Shown piece by piece: positions 25,342 through 34,236 of a DNA stretch of 64,000 nucleotides. The notes beneath the pieces are model-generated. The model was not told the origin of the DNA and ran no database searches. It saw nothing but the letters and a program-made list of their open reading frames with translations. The stretch covers positions 1-64,000 of the forward strand of contig SHZT01000011.1 in NCBI GenBank assembly GCA_009692185.1, written 5' to 3'. How positions within the stretch are numbered: position 1 is the stretch's first letter; each line of letters opens with the position of its first letter. The position numbers were made by a program, and so were the translations under genes. Source of the stretch: Gemmatimonadota bacterium (GTDB lineage Bacteria; Gemmatimonadota; Gemmatimonadetes; Gemmatimonadales; GWC2-71-9).

Positions 25342-27002
25342 TCGGGCTCCTCCTGGTATTGGCGCTCCAGCAGGGAGCACAGGTGAAACCCGTGGCCACG
25401 GCGAGCGTGGACCGCGCGGACGTGGCGGCGGGAGACCTGATCACGCTCATGCTCCGGGTCGAGGTGAGGGGGAACCTGCCGGTGGAAATCGGCGAGCCCA
25501 TCCTATCGGGCCTCGAGCGGCGCGGGTTCCGCGAACAGTCACAGGTGTCCATCCAGGGTGGGGTCGCGACGCGGGTGACTACGCGTCAGATCCAGCTGCT
25601 GGCCAGCCGCGCCGGCGCGGCCACGATCGGGCCGATTCGGGTGCGGCAGGGCAGCGAGACGGTCGAGACCGAGGCCCTCACTGTGCAAGTCGTGCAGCGG
25701 GCTGCCGTGGCGGCCACCGCCGGGTTGTCAGCGCGCGCGCGCGCCTTGATCACCGACATGCCGCCGCCCGATGGCATCGAGAGCGTGGCGTTGGGCATCA
25801 TCGCTTCGCCCCGGGCGGTCATGGTCGGGACGCAGGTGGACGTGATTGTGGCCGCGTGGTTCCCGCGCGAGGTTCGGCTCCAACTGAGAACGCCGCCGAC
25901 GCTCACGGGGCCCGCGTTCCAGGGTGCGTGGGTGTATCCGCAATCGGGGCCCGCGGGAATCGCCGCGAGCCGCCTGGTGAACGGTCGCTGGTATGACCTG
26001 TTCGTGACTCACGACGTGGCTTTTCCCCTGGCGCCGGGGCGGCTCGAGATCGGCCGGGCGCGCGTGTCGTACGCCCTGCCCATCACCTACTCGTTCCTCA
26101 CGCGTGAACTCCGCCATGAAGTCCAGAGCGAGCCGCTGGCCGTGACGGCTACCGCGCAGCCGGCGGCGGGACGGCCCGCGACGGCGAACGGCATGGCCGC
26201 CGGCGGCCTCAGGCTCACGCTCGAGGCAACCCCGCGCAACATGGCGCTGGGCGACGCCAGCATGGTCACGGCGACCCTGTCGGGCAGGGGGAACGTGTCG
26301 CTCTGGCCGGAGCCGGAGATTCCCTGGCCGGCCGACGTGCGGGTGTACCCGGGGGACGTCGAGCAGGTCATCCGGTCCGATGGCGGCGTGATTTCCGGCA
26401 ACAAGGTGTTCCACTACCTGTTCGTTCCCGATTCTGCGGGGCTCCACGGGATTCGTGGTGCGCACGTGGCGTACTTCGACACGGACGCCCGCCGCTACGC
26501 GACAGCGCAAACCGGCGCGGTGGAAATTGTGGCGGGAGAAGCTGCGGCCGTCGCCGCTGCACGGGGGCCCGGATTGCCGCTGCTCGAGGGCAGCGAGCCG
26601 GGGATCGGTGCTCGGGACATGACTCCCGGGGGACTCGCGCTGCTCTTCATGGTCCCGCCATTCCTCGCGCTGCTGGTCCGGATGGCGCCGCGCATTCGCC
26701 GGTTGCTGAAGCGCAGGCGGCCGGCGCCGCCGGATACGCTCGACTCGGCCCACCGGCGGTTCCGCCTGGCGCTGGAGCGGCTCGTCCCGACGGCGGGGCA
26801 GCGCGAGGGGGACGAACTGGACAGCGCGTTGCGTGCGGCGGGTGTGGAGCAGGCCGTGGCGGCGCATGCGACGCTCATCCGGGACCGCTTGCGGCACGCG
26901 AGCTACGGGTCCGGCGGCGCCAGTGACCCGGAAGAACTGACCGCCGAGACCAACGAGGTAGTGAACGCGCTCGTTGGCGGACGGACACGGAGTTGGCGAT
27001 GA
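25338..27002 (+). CDS. batD: BatD-like protein
   Basis: A 554-aa protein with a short N-terminal hydrophobic signal, a long beta-sandwich ectodomain typical of BatD (VDRADVAAGDLITLMLRVEV; VATRVTTRQIQLLASRAGAA), one helix at about 431-452, and a basic cytoplasmic tail of about 100 residues. BatD ectodomains are thought to bind partners at the outer face of the membrane. The start is GTG 25338, overlapping the BatB-BatC stop. The stop overlaps the next gene by 4 nt. Confidence 0.88.
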   Translation: MIGLLLVLALQQGAQVKPVATASVDRADVAAGDLITLMLRVEVRGNLPVEIGEPILSGLERRGFREQSQVSIQGGVATRVTTRQIQLLASRAGAATIGPIRVRQGSETVETEALTVQVVQRAAVAATAGLSARARALITDMPPPDGIESVALGIIASPRAVMVGTQVDVIVAAWFPREVRLQLRTPPTLTGPAFQGAWVYPQSGPAGIAASRLVNGRWYDLFVTHDVAFPLAPGRLEIGRARVSYALPITYSFLTRELRHEVQSEPLAVTATAQPAAGRPATANGMAAGGLRLTLEATPRNMALGDASMVTATLSGRGNVSLWPEPEIPWPADVRVYPGDVEQVIRSDGGVISGNKVFHYLFVPDSAGLHGIRGAHVAYFDTDARRYATAQTGAVEIVAGEAAAVAAARGPGLPLLEGSEPGIGARDMTPGGLALLFMVPPFLALLVRMAPRIRRLLKRRRPAPPDTLDSAHRRFRLALERLVPTAGQREGDELDSALRAAGVEQAVAAHATLIRDRLRHASYGSGGASDPEELTAETNEVVNALVGGRTRSWR

Positions 27003-27673
27003 AGGCGGGAAGCGCAGTCTCGCTTCTTGTGCTTTTACTCGGAGTCCCGAGCGTGGCCGTCGGTCAGACAGCCGAACGACTGTATGAGGCCGGCGCGTTT
27101 CGTGGCGCGGCAGACAGCTTCGCCGCGAGGACTCGCACCGATCCGCTCGTCGCGGCCTATTGGTTCAATCTCGGCAGCTCGTTGTACCGGACGGGGGAGG
27201 TGACCGCCGCCCGCGCAGCGTGGGTGCGGGCGGCGCGCCTTGATCCCAGGGAGCCGGCGATGGATGCCGTACTCCGACTGGTGCCCGCGCCCGATCCGCT
27301 CACCCGGGCCCTGGTTCCGGTCGAGCCGTTCACGCCAGCCGAGGCATGGATGGTGTCGGCCGTGCTCTGGCTTGCCGGATGGCTGGTCGTGGCGTGGGGG
27401 AAACGCCGGCGCCTCGCCGCCGTGCCGCTGGTGCTCGCGCTCGTGATGGGGGGCTGGGCCCTGCGCACGACCCAGCGCTACCACCGGACAGTGGCCCTGG
27501 TACGGCGGGCGAACACGCCACTCCGCTCGGCTCCCTACACCAGTGCGGCCTCCCGCCGCACGGTGAACGAGGGGTTCGCGGTGCTGGTCACGCGAAGCCG
27601 CGGTGCATGGATCCTGGTCGAGCGGGGCGAGGAAACCGGATGGTTGCTCGCGTCCGAAGTCGTGGGGCTCTAG
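26999..27673 (+). CDS. BatE-like TPR and SH3 membrane protein
   Basis: A 224-aa protein with a signal peptide (about 1-25, ending SVAVGQ), a TPR unit (AYWFNLGSSLYRTGEVTAAR), two membrane helices (about 117-160) and a C-terminal bacterial SH3-like domain (about 172-224: NTPLRSAPYTSAASRRTVNE ... WILVERGEETGWLLASEV). This TPR-TM-SH3 layout is that of BatE. It ends the Bat module, and mutL starts 4 nt after its stop. Confidence 0.85.
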   Translation: MKAGSAVSLLVLLLGVPSVAVGQTAERLYEAGAFRGAADSFAARTRTDPLVAAYWFNLGSSLYRTGEVTAARAAWVRAARLDPREPAMDAVLRLVPAPDPLTRALVPVEPFTPAEAWMVSAVLWLAGWLVVAWGKRRRLAAVPLVLALVMGGWALRTTQRYHRTVALVRRANTPLRSAPYTSAASRRTVNEGFAVLVTRSRGAWILVERGEETGWLLASEVVGL

Positions 27674-27677
27674 GTCC

Positions 27678-29390
27678 ATGGGCAAGATCGCCGTTCTTCC
27701 CCGAACGGTGGCCGACCAGATCGCGGCTGGCGAGGTCGTCGAGCGACCAGCCTCCGTGGTGAAGGAACTGGTCGAGAACGCGCTCGACGCGGGTGCATCG
27801 GCCGTCACGGTCGAGCTGGAAGAGGGCGGCCGCGGCCTCGTTCGCGTCAGCGACGACGGCACCGGCATGGACCGGGACGACACCGTGCTCGCCGTCGAAC
27901 GGCACGCCACGAGCAAGATTCACTCGGCGGCCGAGCTGGTAGGCGTGGCGACGTACGGATTCCGAGGCGAAGCGCTCTCGGCCATTGCATCCGTATCGAA
28001 GTTCGAGATGGAGACGGCAAACGGGACGGACGGGACGAAGGTGACGGTGACCGGCGGGCGACTTGAGCGCGTGGAACCGGTCGCGCGGCAGCGGGGCACG
28101 ACGGTTGAGGTGCGCCAAATCTTCTACAATACGCCCGCGCGCCGGAAATTCCTGCGCTCCCAGCGCAGCGAGACCCGCGCGGCGTCTGAGGCGCTCACCG
28201 TCCTGGCCCTCGCTCGGCTCGACGTCCATTTCAAGCTGGTGAGCGATGGCCGCGTGTTGCTGGATGCGCCGCGCGCCTCCAACGTGGCCGACCGAATCGC
28301 CTTGCTGTTTGGCGCGGTAACCGCCACCGGGCTGATTCCTGTGGACGGGGTGAGCGGTGGCATTACGGTGCGCGGGTTCATTCAACGGCCTGCGGAGGCC
28401 CGGCCCGCCGGACGGAAGGCCTACCTGTTCGTGAATGGGCGGCCATTCCGGGACCATTTCCTGGTTCGCGCCGCCGAGGCCGGGTACCGCTCGACGATCC
28501 ATCCGGGTGGACGCCCCACCTTGTTCCTCTCGATTGGCATTCCGGGTGATGCCGTAGACGTGAACGTGCATCCGGCGAAACTCGAGGTCCGGTTCCGGGA
28601 CCGCATGCTCGTGGAGCGAGCCATAGAGGATGCGGTTCGTGGGGCTCTCGGTGGGGGAGAGGCGGCGGCGGAATTCAGGGGCGAACGAGGGAACGAGGGA
28701 ACGGGGGAACGTTCGCTCGTTCCTCTGTTCGCTCGTTCCTTCGATTCCGGGGCGCAACTCGACTCGCTGTTCGATCAGCGATCCACCGGCGCTTCGTCAC
28801 CAGCCGCCGCGCCCTGGCATGGTCCGACCGCGATCCTCCAGGTGCTCAGCACGTACCTGCTCTTCGAAACACCGGAGGGCATCGCGATCGTGGATCAGCA
28901 CTCCGCGCACGAACGCGTGCTGTACGAGCGGACGATGGCCCAGTTGTCGGGTCCTGGCGCGCCGTCCCAGCGCCTTCTGCTTCCGCTGACGCTCGACTTG
29001 TCGCCACCCGAATTGGAAGTGATTGAGACGCACGGGGACCTGTTGAACGCGGCCGGGTTCGAGGTCGAGCCGTTCGGCGGGCGGAGTGTGGTCGTGCACG
29101 CCGTGCCGAATCCGCACCCGCGCTTCGATGCGAAGCGCTGCCTGGAGGAAATGGTAGCGGACTTCGCGCGCGGGCGGTTCGGGGGGTGGCACAACCGGCT
29201 GGAGCGCTTCGCGGCGACGTACGCCTGCCGAGCCGCGATCAAGGCGGGGCAGACGCTGGGCACGGACGAGATGCGGGACTTGCTGGCCCGTCTCTTCGCC
29301 TGCGACCTGCCGCCACACGACGTACATGGCCGGCCCACCATTGTGCAGTTGCCGCGGGACGAGCTGGAGCGGCGGTTTGGCCGGGCCTAG
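27678..29390 (+). CDS. mutL: DNA mismatch repair protein MutL (endonuclease-type)
   Basis: A 570-aa GHKL ATPase that couples MutS to strand removal. The N-terminal motifs VADQIAAGEVVERPASVVKE, VSDDGTGMD and TYGFRGEALSAIAS are intact. The C-terminal domain carries DQHSAHERVLYE, the endonuclease metal motif DQHA(x)2E(x)4E with Ala changed to Ser, plus TYACRAAIKAG and CDLPPHDVHGRP. It is therefore the nicking type, as expected in a genome without MutH. The linker near residues 335-355 (ERGNEGTGERSLVPLFARS) is encoded by a palindromic repeat (28682-28741). No mutS is in the window. Confidence 0.96.
   Translation: MGKIAVLPRTVADQIAAGEVVERPASVVKELVENALDAGASAVTVELEEGGRGLVRVSDDGTGMDRDDTVLAVERHATSKIHSAAELVGVATYGFRGEALSAIASVSKFEMETANGTDGTKVTVTGGRLERVEPVARQRGTTVEVRQIFYNTPARRKFLRSQRSETRAASEALTVLALARLDVHFKLVSDGRVLLDAPRASNVADRIALLFGAVTATGLIPVDGVSGGITVRGFIQRPAEARPAGRKAYLFVNGRPFRDHFLVRAAEAGYRSTIHPGGRPTLFLSIGIPGDAVDVNVHPAKLEVRFRDRMLVERAIEDAVRGALGGGEAAAEFRGERGNEGTGERSLVPLFARSFDSGAQLDSLFDQRSTGASSPAAAPWHGPTAILQVLSTYLLFETPEGIAIVDQHSAHERVLYERTMAQLSGPGAPSQRLLLPLTLDLSPPELEVIETHGDLLNAAGFEVEPFGGRSVVVHAVPNPHPRFDAKRCLEEMVADFARGRFGGWHNRLERFAATYACRAAIKAGQTLGTDEMRDLLARLFACDLPPHDVHGRPTIVQLPRDELERRFGRA
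28682..28741. repeat. palindromic repeat element in frame inside mutL
   Basis: The left arm repeats GGAACGA-like units (CGAACGAGGGAACGAGGG, then AACGGGGGAAC). It is followed without a gap by a right arm, GTTCGCTCGTTCC TCT GTTCGCTCGTTCC, that is close to its reverse complement. The right arm itself is a direct duplication of GTTCGCTCGTTCC. The element adds about 20 residues to the flexible MutL linker without breaking the frame. It looks like a mobile or expandable short palindrome. Confidence 0.7.
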
Positions 29391-30300
29391 GCCGCTGGTC
29401 CCGGTCATCGTGGGGCCGACCGGAGTGGGGAAGACGGCGGTCGTCGCGGCGCTCAGCGTCCACTGGTCGGTGACGGTGGTATCCGCCGACGCGCGCCAGG
29501 TGTACCGGTCGCTCGATATCGGCACCGCGAAGCCCGACGCGGCGACGCGCGCGCGCGTGCCGCACTTCGGCGTGGACGTGATCGATCCCGGTGAGCGATA
29601 CTCCGCTGGGCGTTTCGCGCGGGACGCGGCGGAGTGGATCCGCGCCCTGGACCCTGACCGGCGGGCGGTCGTCGTTGGCGGGACGGGGTTTTATGTCCGC
29701 GCTTTGGCCGACGGGCTGTTTCGGGAACCGCCGATGGACCCCGAACGGCGGACGCGGTTCCGCGATTGGAGCGACCGCCAGCCGCCGCTCGCGGCCTGGG
29801 CCACGCGGCTCGATCCCGCGTACACGGGGGGAGGCAGACAGCGGGCGGCTCGCACGGTAGAGATCGCGCTGTTCACCGGCCGGTCCTTGTCGTGGTGGCA
29901 AAAGGAGGCACGGGCCGAGGGAGCCATCCGCCCGTGGTACGTGCGGCTCACCGCGCCGCGGCCCGTGCTGCACCAGAGGATCCGCGCCAGGGTGGACCAG
30001 ATGCTGGCGGCGGGCTGGGTGGACGAGGTGCGGGCGCTTCGCGCGGGCGGCCTTCCCGCGGACGCGCCTGGCCTCGACGCCCTGGGGTATGGGGAAGTCG
30101 TGGCCCACCTCGAGGGCCGGCTGCCCGCGGACCAACTTGCCGAGAGCATTGCGGCGGCCACGCGCAGGTACGCGCGGCGGCAGGAGACCTGGTTTCGCCA
30201 TCAACTCGGGTCGGGGCCGGTGGTTACCTTAGACGCGGGAGAGGCGCCGGAACAACTGGCGCAGCGGATTGTTGAGTTGTGGGAGGCGAGAGGCGACTAG
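29377..30300 (+). CDS. miaA: tRNA dimethylallyltransferase
   Basis: Transfers a dimethylallyl group to A37 of tRNAs reading UNN codons. The enzyme is 307 aa. The P-loop IVGPTGVGKTA, the motif VSADARQVYRSLDIGTAKP, the VDVIDPGERYSAGRFARDA segment and VVGGTGFYVRAL are all as expected. The start is TTG 29377, which overlaps mutL by 14 nt and gives the usual N-terminus just before the P-loop. ATG 29326 in the same frame would add 17 unconserved residues inside mutL and is less likely. The mutL-miaA neighbourhood is widespread in bacteria. Confidence 0.94.
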   Translation: MAGPRPLVPVIVGPTGVGKTAVVAALSVHWSVTVVSADARQVYRSLDIGTAKPDAATRARVPHFGVDVIDPGERYSAGRFARDAAEWIRALDPDRRAVVVGGTGFYVRALADGLFREPPMDPERRTRFRDWSDRQPPLAAWATRLDPAYTGGGRQRAARTVEIALFTGRSLSWWQKEARAEGAIRPWYVRLTAPRPVLHQRIRARVDQMLAAGWVDEVRALRAGGLPADAPGLDALGYGEVVAHLEGRLPADQLAESIAAATRRYARRQETWFRHQLGSGPVVTLDAGEAPEQLAQRIVELWEARGD

Positions 30301-30302
30301 AC

Positions 30303-31436
30303 ATGCGAATCGGGATCACCTGCTACCCCACGTACGGCGGCTCCGGTGCCGTCGCGACCGAACTGGGCCTCGAGCTTGGCCGGCGCGGTCACGAAGTGCA
30401 CGTGATTTCCTACGCGTCGCCGTTCCGGCTCCGCGGGTACAGCGAACGGGTGTTCTTCCACGAAGTGGACACGGGTGGGGAGCACTACCCCTTGTTCAAG
30501 TTCTATCCCTATTCGCTGGCCCTGGCCGCCAAGCAGCATGAAGTGGCCCTGCACGAGAAGCTGGACCTGATGCACGTACACTATGCCATTCCGCACGCCA
30601 CGACCGCGTATCTCGCCAAGCAGATGCTTGCGGGCGTGCGGGACCTGAAAGTCATCACGACGCTTCACGGCACGGACATCACCCTGGTCGGGCAGGAGCA
30701 TTCGTTCTTCAGTATCACCAAGTTTTCCATCGAGCAATCGGACGCGGTCACCGCGGTCTCGCAGTTCCTCAAGGACGAAACGATCAAGGCGTTCGGGTGC
30801 GATGACTGCCAGATCGACGTGATTTCCAACTTCTTCAACCCGCGCGAGTACTACCCCGCCGCGCCGGGTTCGGACAAGCGGCCTACGCTTGCGCCGCCCG
30901 GGGTCAAGGTCCTGATGCACGTGTCCAACTTCCGCGAAGTGAAGCGCGTGGCGGACGTCGTGCGCATTTTCGCGCGGGTCCGCGCGGAGACACCCTGCGT
31001 GCTGGTGATGGTGGGCGACGGCCCCGAGCGGCAGGCGGCCGACGAGGAAGCGAAGAAGCTCAACGTGGCAGAGGACGTGCGGTTCCTCGGGAAACTGTCG
31101 TCGAGCGCCGATCTGCTCCGCTCGGCGGACCTGTTTCTCCTTCCCAGTGCGACCGAGTCGTTCGGCCTGTCCGCCCTCGAAGCCATGGCGTGCGGTGTCC
31201 CGGTCATTGCGAGCCGCGTGGGTGGTCTACCCGAGGTGGTGGTGCACGGGGAGACCGGCGCTCTGGCGCCGGTGGGCGCGGTCGAGACCATGGCGAGCGC
31301 CGCGCTCCAGATTCTGTGCGATCCGGAGCGGGGCAAGGCGGCGCGCGAGGCATCGATTCAGCGGGCCTCGCTGTTCACAGCCGAGAAGATCGTTCCCCAA
31401 TACGAGGATCTCTACCGCCGGGTGCTCGCGCGGTGA
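30303..31436 (+). CDS. bshA: N-acetyl-alpha-D-glucosaminyl L-malate synthase BshA
   Basis: GT4 glycosyltransferase of 377 aa for the first step of bacillithiol synthesis (UDP-GlcNAc + L-malate). The N-terminus GITCYPTYGGSGAVATELG, the DLMHVHYAIPHATTAYLAKQ motif, the TTLHGTDITLVG segment and the C-terminal ATESFGLSALEAMACGVPVI donor site match BshA rather than general GT4 enzymes. bshB and bshC are not in the window. The ATG lies 2 nt after the miaA stop, and the stop overlaps uppP by 4 nt. Confidence 0.92.
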   Translation: MRIGITCYPTYGGSGAVATELGLELGRRGHEVHVISYASPFRLRGYSERVFFHEVDTGGEHYPLFKFYPYSLALAAKQHEVALHEKLDLMHVHYAIPHATTAYLAKQMLAGVRDLKVITTLHGTDITLVGQEHSFFSITKFSIEQSDAVTAVSQFLKDETIKAFGCDDCQIDVISNFFNPREYYPAAPGSDKRPTLAPPGVKVLMHVSNFREVKRVADVVRIFARVRAETPCVLVMVGDGPERQAADEEAKKLNVAEDVRFLGKLSSSADLLRSADLFLLPSATESFGLSALEAMACGVPVIASRVGGLPEVVVHGETGALAPVGAVETMASAALQILCDPERGKAAREASIQRASLFTAEKIVPQYEDLYRRVLAR

Positions 31437-32221
31437 CCTTGTGGGACGGCCTGGTTCTCGGGCTCATCCAGGGCCTCACGGAGTTCTTGCCGGTTTCCAG
31501 TTCTGGTCACCTGGCACTTGGTGAAGCGGCGCTCGGGCTCAAGACGCCTGGACTCGTCGTGGAGGTCGTGCTCCACGTGGCCACGCTGCTGGCGGTGTTC
31601 ATCGCGTTTCGCGTCCGGCTCATGGAACTCACGCGTGGCGCGCTCAGCCGGGATCCCGCGGCGTGGCGCTACATCGGGCTCCTGGTGCTGGCCACGATTC
31701 CCGCGGGGGTGGCGGGGGTGCTGTTCGAGGACTTCTTCAAGCGGGCGTTTGGTTCGCTTTTCGAAGTGGGAATCGAGTTCATCGTGACCGGCGTGATCTT
31801 GTGGAGCACACGATGGGTTCGGGAGCCTGCGCCCGTTGACCGGCTTACGGCCGGCAACGCCACGCTCATCGGGGTGGCGCAGGCGGTGGCCATTCTCCCG
31901 GCCATTTCGCGCTCCGGCAGCACGGTGGCGGCGGGCATGTGGCTCGGCATCGACCCGGTCCGTGCCGGCGAGTTCTCCTTCCTCTTGTCGATTCCCGCGA
32001 TTGGCGGGGCGGCGGTACTCGAGTTGCCCAAGCTTGCGGGGGCCACGCACCAGGTTGGAGCCGCGCCGCTCGCCCTGGGATTCGTGGTGTCGCTCCTGTC
32101 CGGGTTGTGGTCCATTCGCTGGCTCGTGAGCCTCCTCAAGCGGCGCGCGTTTCACTGGTTCGCGCCGTACTGCTGGGCCATCGGTGCCGCGACGATCGCG
32201 TGGGCGGTGTTCGCGGCATGA
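31433..32221 (+). CDS. uppP: undecaprenyl-diphosphatase (UppP/BacA)
   Basis: A 262-aa polytopic membrane enzyme that recycles undecaprenyl pyrophosphate to the monophosphate for peptidoglycan synthesis; overproduction gives bacitracin resistance in E. coli. The active-site stretches GLTEFLPVSSSGHLAL and PAISRSGSTVAAGM are both present. Length is normal. The start is GTG 31433, overlapping the bshA stop; the stop overlaps birA by 4 nt. Confidence 0.96.
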   Translation: MTLWDGLVLGLIQGLTEFLPVSSSGHLALGEAALGLKTPGLVVEVVLHVATLLAVFIAFRVRLMELTRGALSRDPAAWRYIGLLVLATIPAGVAGVLFEDFFKRAFGSLFEVGIEFIVTGVILWSTRWVREPAPVDRLTAGNATLIGVAQAVAILPAISRSGSTVAAGMWLGIDPVRAGEFSFLLSIPAIGGAAVLELPKLAGATHQVGAAPLALGFVVSLLSGLWSIRWLVSLLKRRAFHWFAPYCWAIGAATIAWAVFAA

Positions 32222-32958
32222 ACTACGACGGCGTGGCCCCGGAGGAACTCGCGGCGCGGCTCAAGGCGCCCGGGTGTCTGTCGCTGGTCAGCGTGACGAG
32301 CACGATGGACATCGTGCACGAACTGGCGGGGGAAGGCGCCCTGGCGGGGAGCGTCGTGCTGGCGGATGAGCAGGTGGCGGGGCGGGGGCGGCAAGGCCGC
32401 CGCTGGCACAGTCCCCGCGGGGGGGGCGTGTGGCTGGGCTACCTGGCCCGTCCGGGGAAGGCGACAGAGGCCGGCGTACTCTCGTTGCGTGTCGGCCTGG
32501 CGGTGGTGGACGCGATCGCGGAGGTCGGGGCGTCCACCCGGCTCAAGTGGCCGAACGACGTGCTCCTGGAAGACCGAAAGCTCGCCGGTATTCTCTGCGA
32601 GGCGCGTTGGGTCGCGGACCGGCTCGCGTGGGTCTCGGTTGGTATCGGCATCAACGTGCATGGGCCCCTCCATGGCGACGTGGCCGATCGGGCGATCGCG
32701 CTGACGGAAGTCGTGCCTGGGGCGACGCGCGTGGCGGTGCTCGAGGCTCTCGTACCACGCCTCCACCGGCTGCCCGACAAGTCCACGCTGACCGATGCCG
32801 AGCGTGCGGCATACGAGAAATGTGACTGGCTCGCGGGCCGGACCATCCTCCAGCCCGTACGCGGCGTGGCGCTGGGCGTGGACACCGACGGCGCGCTGCT
32901 GGTGGAAACCGGGCGCGGCGTGAGCCGCGTCGTGGGGGGAAGCATCGAATGCTCCTGA
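32218..32958 (+). CDS. birA: biotin-[acetyl-CoA-carboxylase] ligase, no DNA-binding domain
   Basis: A 246-aa enzyme that forms biotinyl-AMP and transfers biotin to the carboxylase carrier protein. The motif GRGRQGRRWHSPRGGGVW binds biotinyl-AMP, and LKWPNDVLLEDRKLAGIL and GIGINVHG complete the site. A small C-terminal SH3-like domain follows. There is no N-terminal winged helix, so this is the class I form that cannot repress the biotin operon. The 3' end overlaps coaX by 10 nt. Confidence 0.95.
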   Translation: MNYDGVAPEELAARLKAPGCLSLVSVTSTMDIVHELAGEGALAGSVVLADEQVAGRGRQGRRWHSPRGGGVWLGYLARPGKATEAGVLSLRVGLAVVDAIAEVGASTRLKWPNDVLLEDRKLAGILCEARWVADRLAWVSVGIGINVHGPLHGDVADRAIALTEVVPGATRVAVLEALVPRLHRLPDKSTLTDAERAAYEKCDWLAGRTILQPVRGVALGVDTDGALLVETGRGVSRVVGGSIECS

Positions 32959-33737
32959 GCCTGGATGTTGGCAACACCGAGATTACGGGCGCCTTGTTCG
33001 CGGGCGACGAGATCAGGGGCCATTTCCGGCTGACCACGGTAGGCCCACGGACGCCGGACGAGTGGGCCGCGACGCTGACCACGCACATCACGCTGGCCGG
33101 CCACTCGGTTCGCGAGGTGAAGGCGTCGGCGATCGCCTCGGTGGCCCCCGCGGTTACCGAGGACATTGCGGCCGGGGTTGAGGCCGCGACGGGCCGGCGG
33201 CCCGCCGTCGTGGGGCCGGGGTCGATACTGCCGCTCCGGCTCGATGTAGACGAGCCGCTCACCGTAGGAGCGGACCGCGTGGTCAACACGCTCGCCGCGG
33301 TCGAGCTCTACAAACGCGATACCATCGTCGTGGATTTCGGGACGGCGACCACGTTCGACTGCATCACGGCCGACACGCCGCCCCGGTTCATCGGCGGTGC
33401 GATCGCGCCCGGGCTTGTGACGGGGGCCGATAACCTCGTGCGGCTGGCCGCCAAGCTGCCGGCGACGGAGCTCTCGCCTCCCGCGCGGGCCATCGGCCGC
33501 CGTACCGAGGACTGTATTCGCGCCGGCGTTCTGTTCGGGGCCGCTGACGGCGCCGACGGCATGATCCGGAGGATCAAGGCCGAGTGGCCCACGAAGTCGA
33601 AGCCGTACGTGGTGGCCACTGGCGGGCTGGCTGGCCGGGTGGCGCCGCTCAGCAAGGAAATCGAGCATGTCGAGCCCCACCTCACGCTGATCGGCATCCG
33701 CCTCGCGGCCGGGCACCTGGGGTTGAGGTGGCTGTAG
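32949..33737 (+). CDS. coaX: type III pantothenate kinase
   Basis: A 262-aa kinase that phosphorylates pantothenate in CoA synthesis without feedback inhibition. ASKHA-fold motifs are in place: SLDVGNTEITGALF (phosphate 1), VVDFGTATTFDCI (phosphate 2) and GGAIAPGL, with the GADRVVNTLAA segment between them. The birA-coaX order is common in bacteria. It is the last gene of the 17-gene series; the next 94 nt contain no gene. Confidence 0.95.
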   Translation: MLLSLDVGNTEITGALFAGDEIRGHFRLTTVGPRTPDEWAATLTTHITLAGHSVREVKASAIASVAPAVTEDIAAGVEAATGRRPAVVGPGSILPLRLDVDEPLTVGADRVVNTLAAVELYKRDTIVVDFGTATTFDCITADTPPRFIGGAIAPGLVTGADNLVRLAAKLPATELSPPARAIGRRTEDCIRAGVLFGAADGADGMIRRIKAEWPTKSKPYVVATGGLAGRVAPLSKEIEHVEPHLTLIGIRLAAGHLGLRWL

Positions 33738-33831
33738 CCGTGCCGGCTCCAGCGCTGACGCGGAACCCGAGCCTTGCGAGGTGAGTCCCGGAGCGGGATA
33801 CTTTGAGCACGACTTCGGTGAGCGATTCTGC

Positions 33832-34209
33832 GTGAAACGGCAAACAGCCGTGCTGCTATTCCTCCTCGTCGTGCTGGTTGCGGGCGCGTGCATCTTCCCG
33901 CGCCGCGCCGCGGACCCTGGTGACCTGCCAAGTGATCCGTGGGAGGGACCCATAACGGTGTCGGTCGAGAACCAGAACTTCTATGACGCGACGATCTATG
34001 CCGTGTCCGGGACGTCTCGCGAGCGCCTCGGCAATGTTCGCGGCCTGGGCGCCGATCGCTTCTCGTTCACATGGAAGGCCACGGAGGTCTACTTCATCAT
34101 TGCTCTCCTGGCCGTGGGTGAGTATCCGACCGAGCAGATCTCCATCAATCCCGGCGATCAGCTGGAGCTCACGATCGATCCGGCGCTCCACCACAAGAGC
34201 CGCCGTTAG
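33832..34209 (+). CDS. small lipoprotein of unknown function
   Basis: A 125-aa protein starting at GTG 33832. A hydrophobic leader (AVLLFLLVVLVAGAC) ends in a good lipobox (VAGAC) with Cys20 as the lipid site. The mature part is short and beta-rich (PITVSVENQNFYDATIYAV; EQISINPGDQLELTIDP), about one small sandwich domain. I do not recognise the family. A weak promoter-like pair (TTGCGA 33774-33779, TACTTT 33799-33804, spacer 19) precedes it. The sugar dehydrogenase gene starts 27 nt downstream and may be co-transcribed. Confidence 0.7.
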   Translation: MKRQTAVLLFLLVVLVAGACIFPRRAADPGDLPSDPWEGPITVSVENQNFYDATIYAVSGTSRERLGNVRGLGADRFSFTWKATEVYFIIALLAVGEYPTEQISINPGDQLELTIDPALHHKSRR

Positions 34210-34236
34210 GTTCATGAGGTTCGAAAGGATGTGCGC

